From Panacagrimonas sp041603235 (lineage in GTDB: Bacteria > Pseudomonadota > Gammaproteobacteria > Nevskiales > Nevskiaceae), in contig JBFIES010000007.1 of assembly GCA_041603235.1 (NCBI GenBank), positions 177,381-241,380 on the forward strand: a stretch of 64,000 nt of DNA, written 5' to 3'. The notes beneath the pieces are model-generated. The model did not search any database, was not told the DNA's origin, and saw nothing but the letters and a program-made list of their open reading frames with translations. A program made the position numbers and the translations under genes. This document shows, piece after piece, positions 35,922 through 44,636 of the stretch (positions are counted from its first letter, which is position 1; each line of letters opens with the position of its first letter).

Positions 35922-38449
35922 GACACTTTCTCCGCCGCCAGTTTTTCGTCTTTATTCATCGGACGAATTTGCCCGCGTTCGTCGACGAACTGAATGTTCT
36001 GGTCTGACTCTTGAGAGTTCACGAAGTGACGAAAGCGTTTCAAGGTCTCAGGCGTATTGACTGCCTTTTTCCATTCGCACTCGTAAGTGTCGACCAGTTT
36101 CTGCATTTCGCATTCAAGTTCCGCGCCAATGCCTAGCGAGTCCTCGCACACCACCTTCTTGACGTAGTCGATGCCACCTTCTAGGTTTTCCAGCCACACC
36201 GAAGTACGCTGCAGTCGATCACCGGTGCGCACATAGAGCATGAGGAAGCGGTCGATGTAGCGGATCAGGGTTTCGTCATCGATGTCCGATGCCAGCAGAT
36301 TGGCGTGACGCGGCTTCATGCCGCCGTTGCCGCCAACATAGAGATTCCAACCTTTCTCGGTTGCGATGACCCCCACATCCTTGCTCTGCGCCTCGGCGCA
36401 CTCTCGCGTGCAACCTGAGATAGCCATCTTTACCTTGTGCGGAGAGCGCATGCCGCGATATCGCTCCTCAACATAAATGGCCATCTTCACCGAGTCCTGC
36501 ACGCCGTATCGGCACCAGGTGCTACCCACGCAGGACTTCACGGTGCGCAGTGCCTTGCCGTAGGCGTGGCCCGATTCAAAGCCGGCGTCAATCAGCTCTT
36601 TCCAGATCAGTGGCAATTGCTCCACGCGCGCACCGAAGAGATCGATGCGCTGGCCACCGGTAATCTTGGTGTACAAGCCGTAGCGCTGCGCCACACTGCC
36701 CAGCACCATCAGTTTCTCGGGCGTAATCTCTCCACCGGGCACACGGGGCACGACTGAATAGGTACCGTCCTTCTGCAGATTGGCGAGGTAATAGTCATTG
36801 GTGTCCTGCGTGCTCGCCAGCTTGGGCTTGAGGACAAACTCATTTCGCTGCGAAGCCAGGATGCTCGCTACCGTGGGTTTGCAGATGTCGCAGCCCCGGC
36901 CCTTGCCGTGCTTGAGCAGCACATCATCAAAGTTGTCGAACTGCCCCACCTTGATCAGATGAAATAGCTCCTGCCGGGAGTGCTCGAAGTGCTCGCAGAT
37001 GTGATTGAGCACCAGCACACCACTTCGCGTGAGTTCTGCGTCCAGCACCTGCTTGACCAGCGGCTGGCAGCCACCGCAACTAGTGGCGGCTTTGGTGCAT
37101 TTTTTCAACGCACCCAGTGAGGTCGCCCCGCCCTCCACTGCGGTACACAAATCACCCTTGGTCACATTGTTGCAGGAACAGATCAGTGCCGATGCCGGCA
37201 GCACATCCACACCCAGTCCCGCCTTGGAGCCACCTTCGCGAGCCGGCAGAATCAATTCGTCAGGATGCTCGGGAAGCGGAATCTTGTTGAGCGCCATCTG
37301 CAACAGGCTGCCGTAATCCTCGGCTTCTCCGACCAGGACGGCCCCGAGCAGCGTGGTGTTGTCCTGACTGACAACCAGTTTCTTGTAGTGCCCTGCGACG
37401 CCATCGCTGAAAACATACGTCAATGCGCCGGGCGTGCTGCCCTGAGCATCACCGATGCTGGCCACGTCTACCCCGAGCAACTTCAGTTTGGTGGACATGT
37501 CCGCGCCAGTGAATTCCGCCGCGGCCTGACCCATCAGGTGCTGGGCACAGATTCGCGCCATGTCGTAACCCGGAGCCACCAGGCCGAAGATGCGTCCTTC
37601 CCACAAGGCGCATTCGCCGATGGCGTAGACATCCGGGTCACTGGTCTGGCAGTAATTATTTACAACGATGCCGCCACGTTCGCCCATCTTGAGTCCGGAC
37701 AACCGGGCCAGTTCGTCGCGCGGGCGGATACCCGCTGAAAAGACGATCATGTCTGTCTCAAGCTGACCGCCATCGGCGAACTTCATGACATGACGCCCGC
37801 CAATGCCGACACCGGCGCCTTCGACAATCTCCAGGGTGTTCTTCTGCGTATGCACCTTGACCCCAAGCGCTTCGATCTTCTTGCGTAGCAGGGCACCGCC
37901 CATGTCGTCGACCTGCATGGTCATCAGACGTGGCGCAAACTCGACCACATGCGTCTCCAGGCCCATGTCCTTGAGCGCCTTCGCGCACTCCAGGCCGAGC
38001 AGGCCGCCGCCGACAACGACGCCCTTGCGTGACTTGGCGCCCCAGGCCTTCATGGCTTCCAGGTCTTCAATGGTGCGGTAGACCATGCAGCCGCCGCGGT
38101 CACGTCCGGGCACCGGCGGCACGAAGGGATAGGATCCAGTGGCCAGCACCAGCTTGTCATAGGCAATTTCCTGCCCATCAGCGGTGCTGACTGTCTTGGC
38201 AGCGGCGTCCACGGAGACCGCCTTGGTATTGAGCTTGAGATTCAGGTTGGGCTGATCAAAGAATCCCTCGCTGACCAGCGACAGATCCTCTGCGGTCTTG
38301 CCGCTGAAAAACTCGGATAGGTGAACACGGTCATACGCGGCCCGTGGCTCCTCGCAGAGCACCGTGACTTCGATATCCGGCTGGCTCGCTATCTCTTCGA
38401 GCAGCTTCTGACCCACCATGCCATTTCCGGCAACAACAATCTTCATCAT
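35918..38449 (-). CDS. nirB: assimilatory nitrite reductase large subunit
   Basis: An 843-residue NAD(P)H-nitrite reductase giving ammonium. Domains in order: FAD/NAD module (VVAGNGMVGQKLLEEIA, GVVVGGGLLGLECAKAL, YAIGECALWEGRIFGL), BFD [2Fe-2S] domain (CSCNNVTKGDL ... CGGCQPLVKQVL), a second Cys-containing segment (GRGCDICKPTVASIL), then the sulfite/nitrite reductase half with GSTWCRYGVQDSVKMA and the siroheme/[4Fe-4S] ligands in SGCTRECAEAQSKDVGV. Length and order are those of NirB. Confidence 0.96.
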   Translation of the reverse strand: MMKIVVAGNGMVGQKLLEEIASQPDIEVTVLCEEPRAAYDRVHLSEFFSGKTAEDLSLVSEGFFDQPNLNLKLNTKAVSVDAAAKTVSTADGQEIAYDKLVLATGSYPFVPPVPGRDRGGCMVYRTIEDLEAMKAWGAKSRKGVVVGGGLLGLECAKALKDMGLETHVVEFAPRLMTMQVDDMGGALLRKKIEALGVKVHTQKNTLEIVEGAGVGIGGRHVMKFADGGQLETDMIVFSAGIRPRDELARLSGLKMGERGGIVVNNYCQTSDPDVYAIGECALWEGRIFGLVAPGYDMARICAQHLMGQAAAEFTGADMSTKLKLLGVDVASIGDAQGSTPGALTYVFSDGVAGHYKKLVVSQDNTTLLGAVLVGEAEDYGSLLQMALNKIPLPEHPDELILPAREGGSKAGLGVDVLPASALICSCNNVTKGDLCTAVEGGATSLGALKKCTKAATSCGGCQPLVKQVLDAELTRSGVLVLNHICEHFEHSRQELFHLIKVGQFDNFDDVLLKHGKGRGCDICKPTVASILASQRNEFVLKPKLASTQDTNDYYLANLQKDGTYSVVPRVPGGEITPEKLMVLGSVAQRYGLYTKITGGQRIDLFGARVEQLPLIWKELIDAGFESGHAYGKALRTVKSCVGSTWCRYGVQDSVKMAIYVEERYRGMRSPHKVKMAISGCTRECAEAQSKDVGVIATEKGWNLYVGGNGGMKPRHANLLASDIDDETLIRYIDRFLMLYVRTGDRLQRTSVWLENLEGGIDYVKKVVCEDSLGIGAELECEMQKLVDTYECEWKKAVNTPETLKRFRHFVNSQESDQNIQFVDERGQIRPMNKDEKLAAEKVS

Positions 38450-38460
38450 GAATTTCCTTC

Positions 38461-39801
38461 TTATGCGAGGGCACTGCGCTGTTGAACCGCTTCCTCATAG
38501 AGGGCTTGTTCGCGGCTCTTGTGCTCTGGAGAAAAACGGACCGCAATCGCGCAGACAGCTGTTACACAAACGGCGGCACCGAGAATGAGCAATGTCTGCT
38601 GGGTATCACCGGTGCCCTTCATCAGGAACCCTGCGGCGACGGCACCAACGTTTCCGCCAGCACCGATAATTCCGGCAACACCGCCCAGGGCCTTGCGATC
38701 AATAAATGGCACCAGGGCATAGGTCGCCCCGCAGGCCATGTGCGTAAACAGACCGAAGGTGATCATGGCGATAATGGCCGTCATTACGCCCGGTGCCTGA
38801 GCGAACCACAGCAAGCCCAGGCCTTCACCGAGGATCAGCACGAACAGCAGGCTGGTACGACCATCCAGACCTTTGGTTTTAGCAACCCGATCGGAAACCA
38901 TGCCGCCCAAGGCGCGTGCGAACAGGGCGAGCAAGCCAAAGGATCCTGCCGCCATGCCCGCCTGGGCGATGCTCAGATCAAAATGTTCCACATAGTGCAG
39001 GGCCGCCATGTTGTGAATAAAAATTTCCACGCCAAAGCAGGCCGCGTAGGTCATGAACAGCATCCAGACGCGATAGTTGGAGCAGGCCTGCTTGAAACTG
39101 GCCCATCCGGCCTTCTTGCCGTTGTCCGGCATCAAGCCCGTTGCACGCAAGGTAGAAAAATTGCCTGCCGGGCAGTCCTGTGTGTAGCGCCAGTACAGCA
39201 GACCCATGATCACCATCAGAACGCCCGGAACCAGAAGTGCCACTCGCCATCCGGCTGAATGTTCAACCCCCAGAAAAAGCAGGGCCGCAAGGATCAGCGG
39301 CATGAGCGCCTGCGCCGCACCACCACCGGCATTGCCCCAACCCGCCGAAGCAGCGTTGGCGGTGCCGACCACATTGGGCGCGAACATGACCGAGGTGTGG
39401 TACTGCGTTATGACGAAGCTGGCTCCGACCGCACCGATCAGCAGCCGAAAGAACAGAAAGCTCTCGTAGCTCTGACTGAAGGCCACGCCGAAAACAGGAA
39501 TCGCGCCGATCAGCAACAGACCCGTGTAGGCCTTGCGTGGCCCAATACGATCGCACAAGGGTCCGATGATGAGACGCACCAGGATGGTGATGGCGACCGC
39601 CGCAATATTGATGTTGGCGACCTGTTCCATGCTCAGCCCCAGCTCACCCTTGATCAGCGGCATCAATGGGGCGCAGGCAAACCAGGCAAAAAAACTGATG
39701 AAGAAGGCCATCCACGTGAGATGGAATGCGCGCATCTGCGGCGTGGACAAGCTGTTGAGCTTGATGCTCGTGGCCTTGGCGAGGGGTTCGGCGACAGACA
39801 T
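38461..39801 (-). CDS. NarK/NasA-type nitrate/nitrite MFS transporter
   Basis: About 446 residues with 12 hydrophobic segments. FHLTWMAFFISFFAWFACAPLMPLI is the first helix of nitrate/nitrite porters, RLIIGPLCDRIGPRKAYT the MFS loop, and GWGNAGGGAAQALMPLI and GGVAGIIGAGGNVGAVAAGFLMKG are the two glycine-rich nitrate signature helices. Start ATG 39801 has CGGAG upstream. It is the first gene of the nitrate operon, behind the sigma-54-type site at 39889. With the NrtAB transporter nearby, the cell has two nitrate uptake routes. Confidence 0.92.
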   Translation of the reverse strand: MSVAEPLAKATSIKLNSLSTPQMRAFHLTWMAFFISFFAWFACAPLMPLIKGELGLSMEQVANINIAAVAITILVRLIIGPLCDRIGPRKAYTGLLLIGAIPVFGVAFSQSYESFLFFRLLIGAVGASFVITQYHTSVMFAPNVVGTANAASAGWGNAGGGAAQALMPLILAALLFLGVEHSAGWRVALLVPGVLMVIMGLLYWRYTQDCPAGNFSTLRATGLMPDNGKKAGWASFKQACSNYRVWMLFMTYAACFGVEIFIHNMAALHYVEHFDLSIAQAGMAAGSFGLLALFARALGGMVSDRVAKTKGLDGRTSLLFVLILGEGLGLLWFAQAPGVMTAIIAMITFGLFTHMACGATYALVPFIDRKALGGVAGIIGAGGNVGAVAAGFLMKGTGDTQQTLLILGAAVCVTAVCAIAVRFSPEHKSREQALYEEAVQQRSALA

Positions 39802-39888
39802 GGACAACTCCGTGTGGTGAAGGTCGCGCCCGTCATTGGACGTGAAGATCAACTCACGTGATCGCCGTTAACCACGCACAGCGGCTAT

Positions 39889-39904
39889 TGCAATGTGCGT
39901 GCCG
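39889..39904 (-). promoter_or_regulatory. sigma-54-type promoter of the narK-nirBD-nas-moa operon
   Basis: On the minus strand CGGCAC-GCACA-TTGCA matches the -24/-12 consensus TGGCAC-N5-TTGC(A/T) at all positions but the first. Predicted start near 39877, 76 bases before the transporter start. Unlike the other sites of this kind in the window, no terminator lies between it and the gene. Confidence 0.7.
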
Positions 39905-39959
39905 GGTTTGAAACGGCTTATATGTGGAGCCTCTGCACTACTTGCGCGCAGACTGAGAA

Positions 39960-39986
39960 TGGCGCGCACCCTGCTGGTGCGCGCCA
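39960..39986. terminator. perfect inverted repeat after the nrt operon
   Basis: TGGCGCGCACC and GGTGCGCGCCA form perfect 11-base arms around CTGCT, 34 bases after the ATPase stop codon. The stem is very stable but no T-run follows on either strand, so it may be an mRNA 3' end or Rho-linked terminator that insulates the next operon. Confidence 0.5.
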
Positions 39987-40019
39987 CCTGCTCGATCCAA
40001 ACAGGATATGAATCGCGGA

Positions 40020-41777
40020 TCAGTGCTTGTCGCAATCGGCGAGGAACTGAATCAGTTCCTCACGAAGACGGTAGTAGTCAGGGTGTTCAAGCAGAGCTTT
40101 GCGGGTGCGTGGCCTCGGCAGATCAATCTCCAGAATCTTCCCGACCTTTGCATTGGGCCCATTGCTCATCATGACGACGCGATCCGCCAACAGGATGGCT
40201 TCGTCCACATCATGAGTCACCATAATGGCCGTGAGCTGGGTCTTGGCCCATACGTCCATCAGCACTTCCTGCAAATCCCACCGTGTCAGCGAGTCCAGCA
40301 TCCCGAACGGCTCGTCGAGCAGAAGCATTTTCGGTTGTAGCGCGAAGGCACGGGCAATGCCCACTCGCTGCTTCATGCCATTGGAAAGTTCGGAGGCCTT
40401 CTTGCTCAGAGAGTCAGACAACCCGACCCGTCCAAGATAATGCTCGGCAATCTCTGCACGCTCCGCTTTGGATATGTGCGGAAATACCTGATTGACGCCG
40501 AGCATCACGTTGTCTTTTGCGCTCAGCCAGGGCACGAGACTGGGTGCCTGAAAGACAATGCCACGATCCGGGCCGGCGCCATCGATCTCGCGACCATCCA
40601 GGACGATCACGCCTTCACTGATCTCGTTGAGCCCCGCCATCATGGTCAGCACGGTCGATTTTCCGCAGCCGGAATGTCCGATGATGGAAATAAATTCACC
40701 CTGCCTGATCTTCAGATCAAACCCATCGACAACGGTCGTGGGGCCCTTCTTGGACGGGTAAATTTTAGAGACCTGCGAGAACTCCACATAGCGGTGCGGT
40801 TGCGTCGGCGCACGCTGCTTATGCTTCTTGAGAGCGGCAGGATGTTCGTCGCTTGTGTTTGGCGTTTGCGGACGCAGCTCCACCACATTGCTCGAACTGC
40901 CGCCAGTGGCACGCTGGCCAGCCTCGATCAGATACTGGGTGATCTGCTTGCGCAAAGCGATGAAATCCCGATCATGATTGATTGCACCGCGATCACGCGG
41001 TCGATCAAGCGCCACCACGAACTCGGGTCCAAATGACGCGCCCGCGCCCTTGCCGCCAGGATCCAGCGGAATGACACGGTCGGCCATCAACAGTGCTTCG
41101 TCCACATCGTTGGTAATCAGAACGCAGGTCTTTTTCTCGCGCCCCCAGATATCAACAATCTCATCCTGCAACTTGGCGCGGGTAAGGGCATCCAGGGCGG
41201 AGAGTGGCTCATCGAGCAACAACACCTGCGGATCTGCAGCCAGCGATCGTGCCACCGAGACGCGTTGGCGCATTCCACCGGAAAGCTCGGAAGGCCGCTT
41301 GGCCATGGCTGGGGTCAGTCCGACCATGTCGATGTAGCGTTCAACCCGCTCCCTGCGCTCTGCCTTGGACAGATGTGCAAACACCTGATCAACCGAGAGT
41401 GCAACATTCTCGCGCACCGTCATCCACGGCATCAGCGAGTAGCTCTGGAACACGACGCCGCGATCCGGTCCCGGCCCCGTGACCGGCTGCCCCTTGAGCA
41501 GCACCTGGCCCGAATCTGGTGATATCAGACCCGCCATCAAGGAAATCAGCGTGGTCTTGCCGCTACCGGAGAAGCCGACGATGGCGACGAATTCATTTTC
41601 ACGAATGGCCAGGTCAATGCCCTTTAGAACCTGCGTTAGCTGCGACCCGGCGCCATAGGCCTTATCTACACCGCGCAGTTCCATGCAGACGGCACGGTCT
41701 TGCTGTTCGTTCGCAGGGGCTGAGGAATGCGTAGAGTCCTGCAAGTTCAGGTTTTCTCGAATTGGATTGATCATCAT
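40020..41777 (-). CDS. nitrate ABC transporter ATPase, two ATP-binding domains in one chain
   Basis: A 585-residue protein. Domain 1: Walker A GFSGSGKT (68-75), Q-loop VFQSYSLMPW, signature LSGGMRQR, Walker B LLLDEPLSALD. Domain 2 (from about 325): Walker A GHSGCGKST, VFQAPSLVPW, signature LSNGMKQR, LLLDEPFGMLD. Both are closest to the NrtC/NrtD (SsuB/TauB) class. Cyanobacteria encode NrtC, which has a C-terminal NrtA-like sensor, and NrtD separately; here both ATPases are joined by a 70-residue linker and no sensor domain is present. Start overlaps the permease stop (TGATG). Confidence 0.9.
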   Translation of the reverse strand: MMINPIRENLNLQDSTHSSAPANEQQDRAVCMELRGVDKAYGAGSQLTQVLKGIDLAIRENEFVAIVGFSGSGKTTLISLMAGLISPDSGQVLLKGQPVTGPGPDRGVVFQSYSLMPWMTVRENVALSVDQVFAHLSKAERRERVERYIDMVGLTPAMAKRPSELSGGMRQRVSVARSLAADPQVLLLDEPLSALDALTRAKLQDEIVDIWGREKKTCVLITNDVDEALLMADRVIPLDPGGKGAGASFGPEFVVALDRPRDRGAINHDRDFIALRKQITQYLIEAGQRATGGSSSNVVELRPQTPNTSDEHPAALKKHKQRAPTQPHRYVEFSQVSKIYPSKKGPTTVVDGFDLKIRQGEFISIIGHSGCGKSTVLTMMAGLNEISEGVIVLDGREIDGAGPDRGIVFQAPSLVPWLSAKDNVMLGVNQVFPHISKAERAEIAEHYLGRVGLSDSLSKKASELSNGMKQRVGIARAFALQPKMLLLDEPFGMLDSLTRWDLQEVLMDVWAKTQLTAIMVTHDVDEAILLADRVVMMSNGPNAKVGKILEIDLPRPRTRKALLEHPDYYRLREELIQFLADCDKH

Positions 41778-42793
41778 CAGCTCACCGGTTCGCCGAAACT
41801 GGCCAGCTGTTGCAGGGTGGCCATGATTCGATCCAGTAGAAATCCGATGACACCGATGGTGAACACCGCCACCATGATGCGTGCGAGCGAATCGCTGCTG
41901 CCGTTCTGGAACTCATCCCAGACAAATTTTCCGAGTCCGGGGTTCTGCGCGAGCATTTCAGCCGCAATCAGCACCATCCAGCCCACACCCAGTGAAAGTC
42001 GCAGGCCAGTAAAAATAAGCTTCAGTGAAGATGGCAGGACGATCTTTCGCACCTTGGCAAACCACGAGAGCTTGAGCACCCGCGACACATTAATCAGATC
42101 CTTGTCTACCGATGCCACGCCCACTGCGGTATTCATCAGCGTGGGCCACAGCGAACAGAGTGTTACCGTGATCGCCGAAATCAGGAATGATTTTTCGAAC
42201 ATGGGATCAGCGCTTACGTATACGGCACTGACAACAAGCGTGACGATGGGCAGCCAGGCCAGCGGCGACACCGGCTTGAAGAGCTGAATCATCGGGTTCA
42301 AAGCTGTTTGCACCGCACCGGACAAACCACAGACAACACCAAGGGGCACCGCAACCAGGGTGGCCAGCATGAAGCCAGTGAATACCGTTACCAGACTGGT
42401 CTTGATCTGGTCCCAGTAAGTGGGCTTACCGGTCCAGGGCCGCATGTGCACCTCGGCATCAGGATTTGCTGCGAGCTTTATGGCGTTGCGTTCTTCCTGT
42501 CGCCCGTAAAAGGCTTCAGCCTTGGCCCTTTCTCGCTGGTGCTCGTCGACGAGTCCGCTGGCAGCCTGCCAGACTGCGACCGGCCCGGGCAGCTCTCCCA
42601 GACTGGTCTGCACAGACTTGGCCAGTCCGCCCCAGAGAAGAATGAAACAAACGAAGGCGACAATCGGCACGCCGATCTTGTAAAGAATTTCGCGCAGCTG
42701 TTCCCGCGGGTCTTCCCCGGCCGCCAGCCGCACCATGGGCACAAACCAGGTCAGACCTGATTTCGTGAGGATATTGACGGTTTGATTGAGCAT
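41777..42793 (-). CDS. nrtB: nitrate ABC transporter permease
   Basis: About 338 residues, five or six membrane segments, with the BPD-transporter EAA-like loop KLSWFAKVRKIVLPSSLKLIFTGLRLSLGVGWMVLIAAEML that docks on the ATPase. A long polar insert (about 70-130) follows the first helix and resembles NrtB proteins of proteobacteria. Start ATG 42793 has AAAGGGA upstream. It lies between the binding protein and the double ATPase. Confidence 0.9.
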   Translation of the reverse strand: MLNQTVNILTKSGLTWFVPMVRLAAGEDPREQLREILYKIGVPIVAFVCFILLWGGLAKSVQTSLGELPGPVAVWQAASGLVDEHQRERAKAEAFYGRQEERNAIKLAANPDAEVHMRPWTGKPTYWDQIKTSLVTVFTGFMLATLVAVPLGVVCGLSGAVQTALNPMIQLFKPVSPLAWLPIVTLVVSAVYVSADPMFEKSFLISAITVTLCSLWPTLMNTAVGVASVDKDLINVSRVLKLSWFAKVRKIVLPSSLKLIFTGLRLSLGVGWMVLIAAEMLAQNPGLGKFVWDEFQNGSSDSLARIMVAVFTIGVIGFLLDRIMATLQQLASFGEPVS

Positions 42794-42906
42794 TTTTTTA
42801 TCCCTTTGAAAGAGGCATCTATCTGCATCGGGGGGCAAAGATTCAGCTGCGGCCCTGAGCGTGACCAGAACGCAGCAAGAATCCCGCCCTCCCGTGACAA
42901 GGCAGA

Positions 42907-44346
42907 TCAGGGCTTTTCGTCACCCTTGAGGCCGATCGTGAGTGACTTGAGATAGTCGTTTGGCTTGCTGCCGTCGTAAGTCACCTCATCAAGAAACTCG
43001 GAGGTGGCAGGCTTGAATCCGGTCTCGCTGTCGAAATCCGGAAAATCCGAAGCTTTCATCTTGCCCTCTTCAATCAGGGCCTTGGCCGCCGCGGCGTACA
43101 GGTCGGGGCGATACACCTTCTTCGCGGTTTCCATGTACCAGCTGTCAGGCTTGGCTTCTGCAATCTGCCCCCAGCGGCGCATCTGGGTCAGATACCAGAT
43201 TGCATCCGAGTAATACGGATAGGTCGCGTTGTAGCGAAAGAACACATTGAAGTCAGGCACCGGTCGCGTATCGCCTTTCTCATACTCAAAGGTGCCGGTC
43301 ATGCTGTTGGCAATTACCTTTTCATCAGCGCCCACATAGGCCGGCCTCGACAAAATCTCGACAGCTTCACCGCGATTGGCGTTGTTGTTCTCATCCAGCC
43401 AATACGCGGCCCGGATCATGGCCTTGGTCATGGCCAGGGTTGTATTCGGGTACTTCTGCGCAAAATCTTCCCGGATGCCGAACACCTTCTCCGGATTGTT
43501 CTTCCAGATTTCGTAATCGGTAATGACCGGCACGCCGATACCCTTGAAGACCGCCTGCTGGTTCCATGGCTCGCCCACGCAATAGCCGTAGATGGTGCCT
43601 GCCTCCATGGTGGACGGCATCTGCGGTGGTGGCGTGACGGAGAGCAGAGCATCGGCCTTCACCTGCCCTGCAACGTCACCATTGACCGGATCGTAATAAC
43701 CCGGATGGATGCCGCCAGCGGCCAGCCAATAGCGCAGCTCATAGTTGTGAGTGGAAACCGGAAAGACCATTCCCAGCTTGAAAGGCTTTCCCTGGGCCTT
43801 GTAGTCATCCACCACTGGCTTGAGATAGTCCGCCTTGATGGGATGGACGGGCTTGCCATCTTTCATCGGCACGTGCTTTTTCATCTGTTCCCAGACCGCG
43901 TTGGATACCGTGATGCCGTTGCCGTTCAGATCCATGGAAAACGGCGTGATGATGTCCGCCTTGGTCCCGAAGCCGATGGTTGCCGCCAAAGGCTGGCCTG
44001 CCAGCATGTGTGCGCCGTCCAGCTCTCCTGAGATCACCCGATCCAGCAGCACTTTCCAGTTGGCCTGAGCTTCCAGCGTGACAAACAGCCCCTCATCCTC
44101 GAAGTACTGCTTTTCATAGGCGATCGCCAGTGGCGCCATGTCGGTGAGCTTGATGAATCCAAACTTGAGCTCTGCCTTTTCTGGCTCCAGCGATTTGATC
44201 TTTGGAGCAGGCGAGTCCGTGCTAACCGAAGACGTTTCCGGCGTCTTGCTCTCGCCGCAAGCTGCCATGCCCAGGGCCAGCAGTGACACCAGCAATGAAG
44301 CGCCGAAGCGTGACTTGTTGCTGATTGATTCCCTTTGCGTATTCAT
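42907..44346 (-). CDS. nrtA: nitrate-binding lipoprotein NrtA
   Basis: About 479 residues of the NrtA/CmpA family. The signal ends LGMAAC, a lipobox at Cys30. Family marks are KFGFIKLTDMAPLAIAYEKQYFEDEGLFVTLEAQANWKVLLDRVISGELDGAHMLAGQPLAATIGF, MDLNGNGITVSNAVWEQM, FPVSTHNYELRYWLAAGGIHPG and GYCVGEPWNQQAVFKGIGVPVITDYEIW. ATG 44346 follows GAGGA. It is first in the nrtA-nrtB-ATPase operon and is preceded by an attenuator leader. Confidence 0.94.
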   Translation of the reverse strand: MNTQRESISNKSRFGASLLVSLLALGMAACGESKTPETSSVSTDSPAPKIKSLEPEKAELKFGFIKLTDMAPLAIAYEKQYFEDEGLFVTLEAQANWKVLLDRVISGELDGAHMLAGQPLAATIGFGTKADIITPFSMDLNGNGITVSNAVWEQMKKHVPMKDGKPVHPIKADYLKPVVDDYKAQGKPFKLGMVFPVSTHNYELRYWLAAGGIHPGYYDPVNGDVAGQVKADALLSVTPPPQMPSTMEAGTIYGYCVGEPWNQQAVFKGIGVPVITDYEIWKNNPEKVFGIREDFAQKYPNTTLAMTKAMIRAAYWLDENNNANRGEAVEILSRPAYVGADEKVIANSMTGTFEYEKGDTRPVPDFNVFFRYNATYPYYSDAIWYLTQMRRWGQIAEAKPDSWYMETAKKVYRPDLYAAAAKALIEEGKMKASDFPDFDSETGFKPATSEFLDEVTYDGSKPNDYLKSLTIGLKGDEKP

Positions 44347-44364
44347 CGTGTCCTCACATTTTTC

Positions 44365-44412
44365 AAAAAAATAGGCGCCCACACGTGATCGTTCAGATCA
44401 CGCATGGACGCC
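44365..44412 (-). terminator. intrinsic terminator in the nrtA leader
   Basis: On the minus strand the arms GGCGTCCATGCGTGATC and GATCACGTGTGGGCGCC pair with few mismatches around TGAAC, then TATTTTTTT. It ends 18 bases before the nrtA start, so transcription should stop here unless antitermination occurs. Confidence 0.85.
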
Positions 44413-44422
44413 ATTGCCCGTA

Positions 44423-44474
44423 GTCACTTGTGTGTGACCGCGTTATCAGATTTTCAGAGCGGCCATCATTGGCC
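44423..44474 (-). promoter_or_regulatory. ANTAR-type hairpin pair in the nrtA leader
   Basis: On the minus strand GGCC-AATGAT-GGCC (44474-44461) has a hexaloop with A at position 1 and G at position 4, the established recognition feature of ANTAR antiterminators. A second hairpin, GTCAC-ACACAA-GTGAC (44438-44423), has A1 but not G4. Both precede the terminator. Confidence 0.75.
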
Positions 44475-44539
44475 CTTTCTCTACCGCTACATCGACCGCT
44501 GTTAGCAAACTTGGTGCAGAGCACGCTTTGAAGATTTGG

Positions 44540-44555
44540 AGCACAGAGCGTGCCA
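44540..44555 (-). promoter_or_regulatory. sigma-54-type promoter of nrtA
   Basis: On the minus strand TGGCAC-GCTCT-GTGCT differs from the consensus only at the first base of the -12 box. Start near 44528, just upstream of the ANTAR hairpins. Confidence 0.6.
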
Positions 44556-44636
44556 GCCATCATGAGCATGCAGAAGCTCAGGACACTGACAACATCGCAC
44601 TGCGTTGGCACGCCTCGCCCCGTACTGGTGCAGGTC

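Noticed and set aside
34611..35993. 460-codon plus-strand frame opposite the NasC-like gene
   Set aside because: It is antisense to a well-conserved flavoprotein and NirD; long antisense frames are common in GC-rich genes. Its product has no recognisable motif.
44501..44519. Second sigma-54-like site (CTGCAC-CAAGT-TTGCT, minus strand) before nrtA
   Set aside because: It lacks one of the two essential G residues of the -24 box; the site at 44540-44555 is a better match and leaves the same leader intact.
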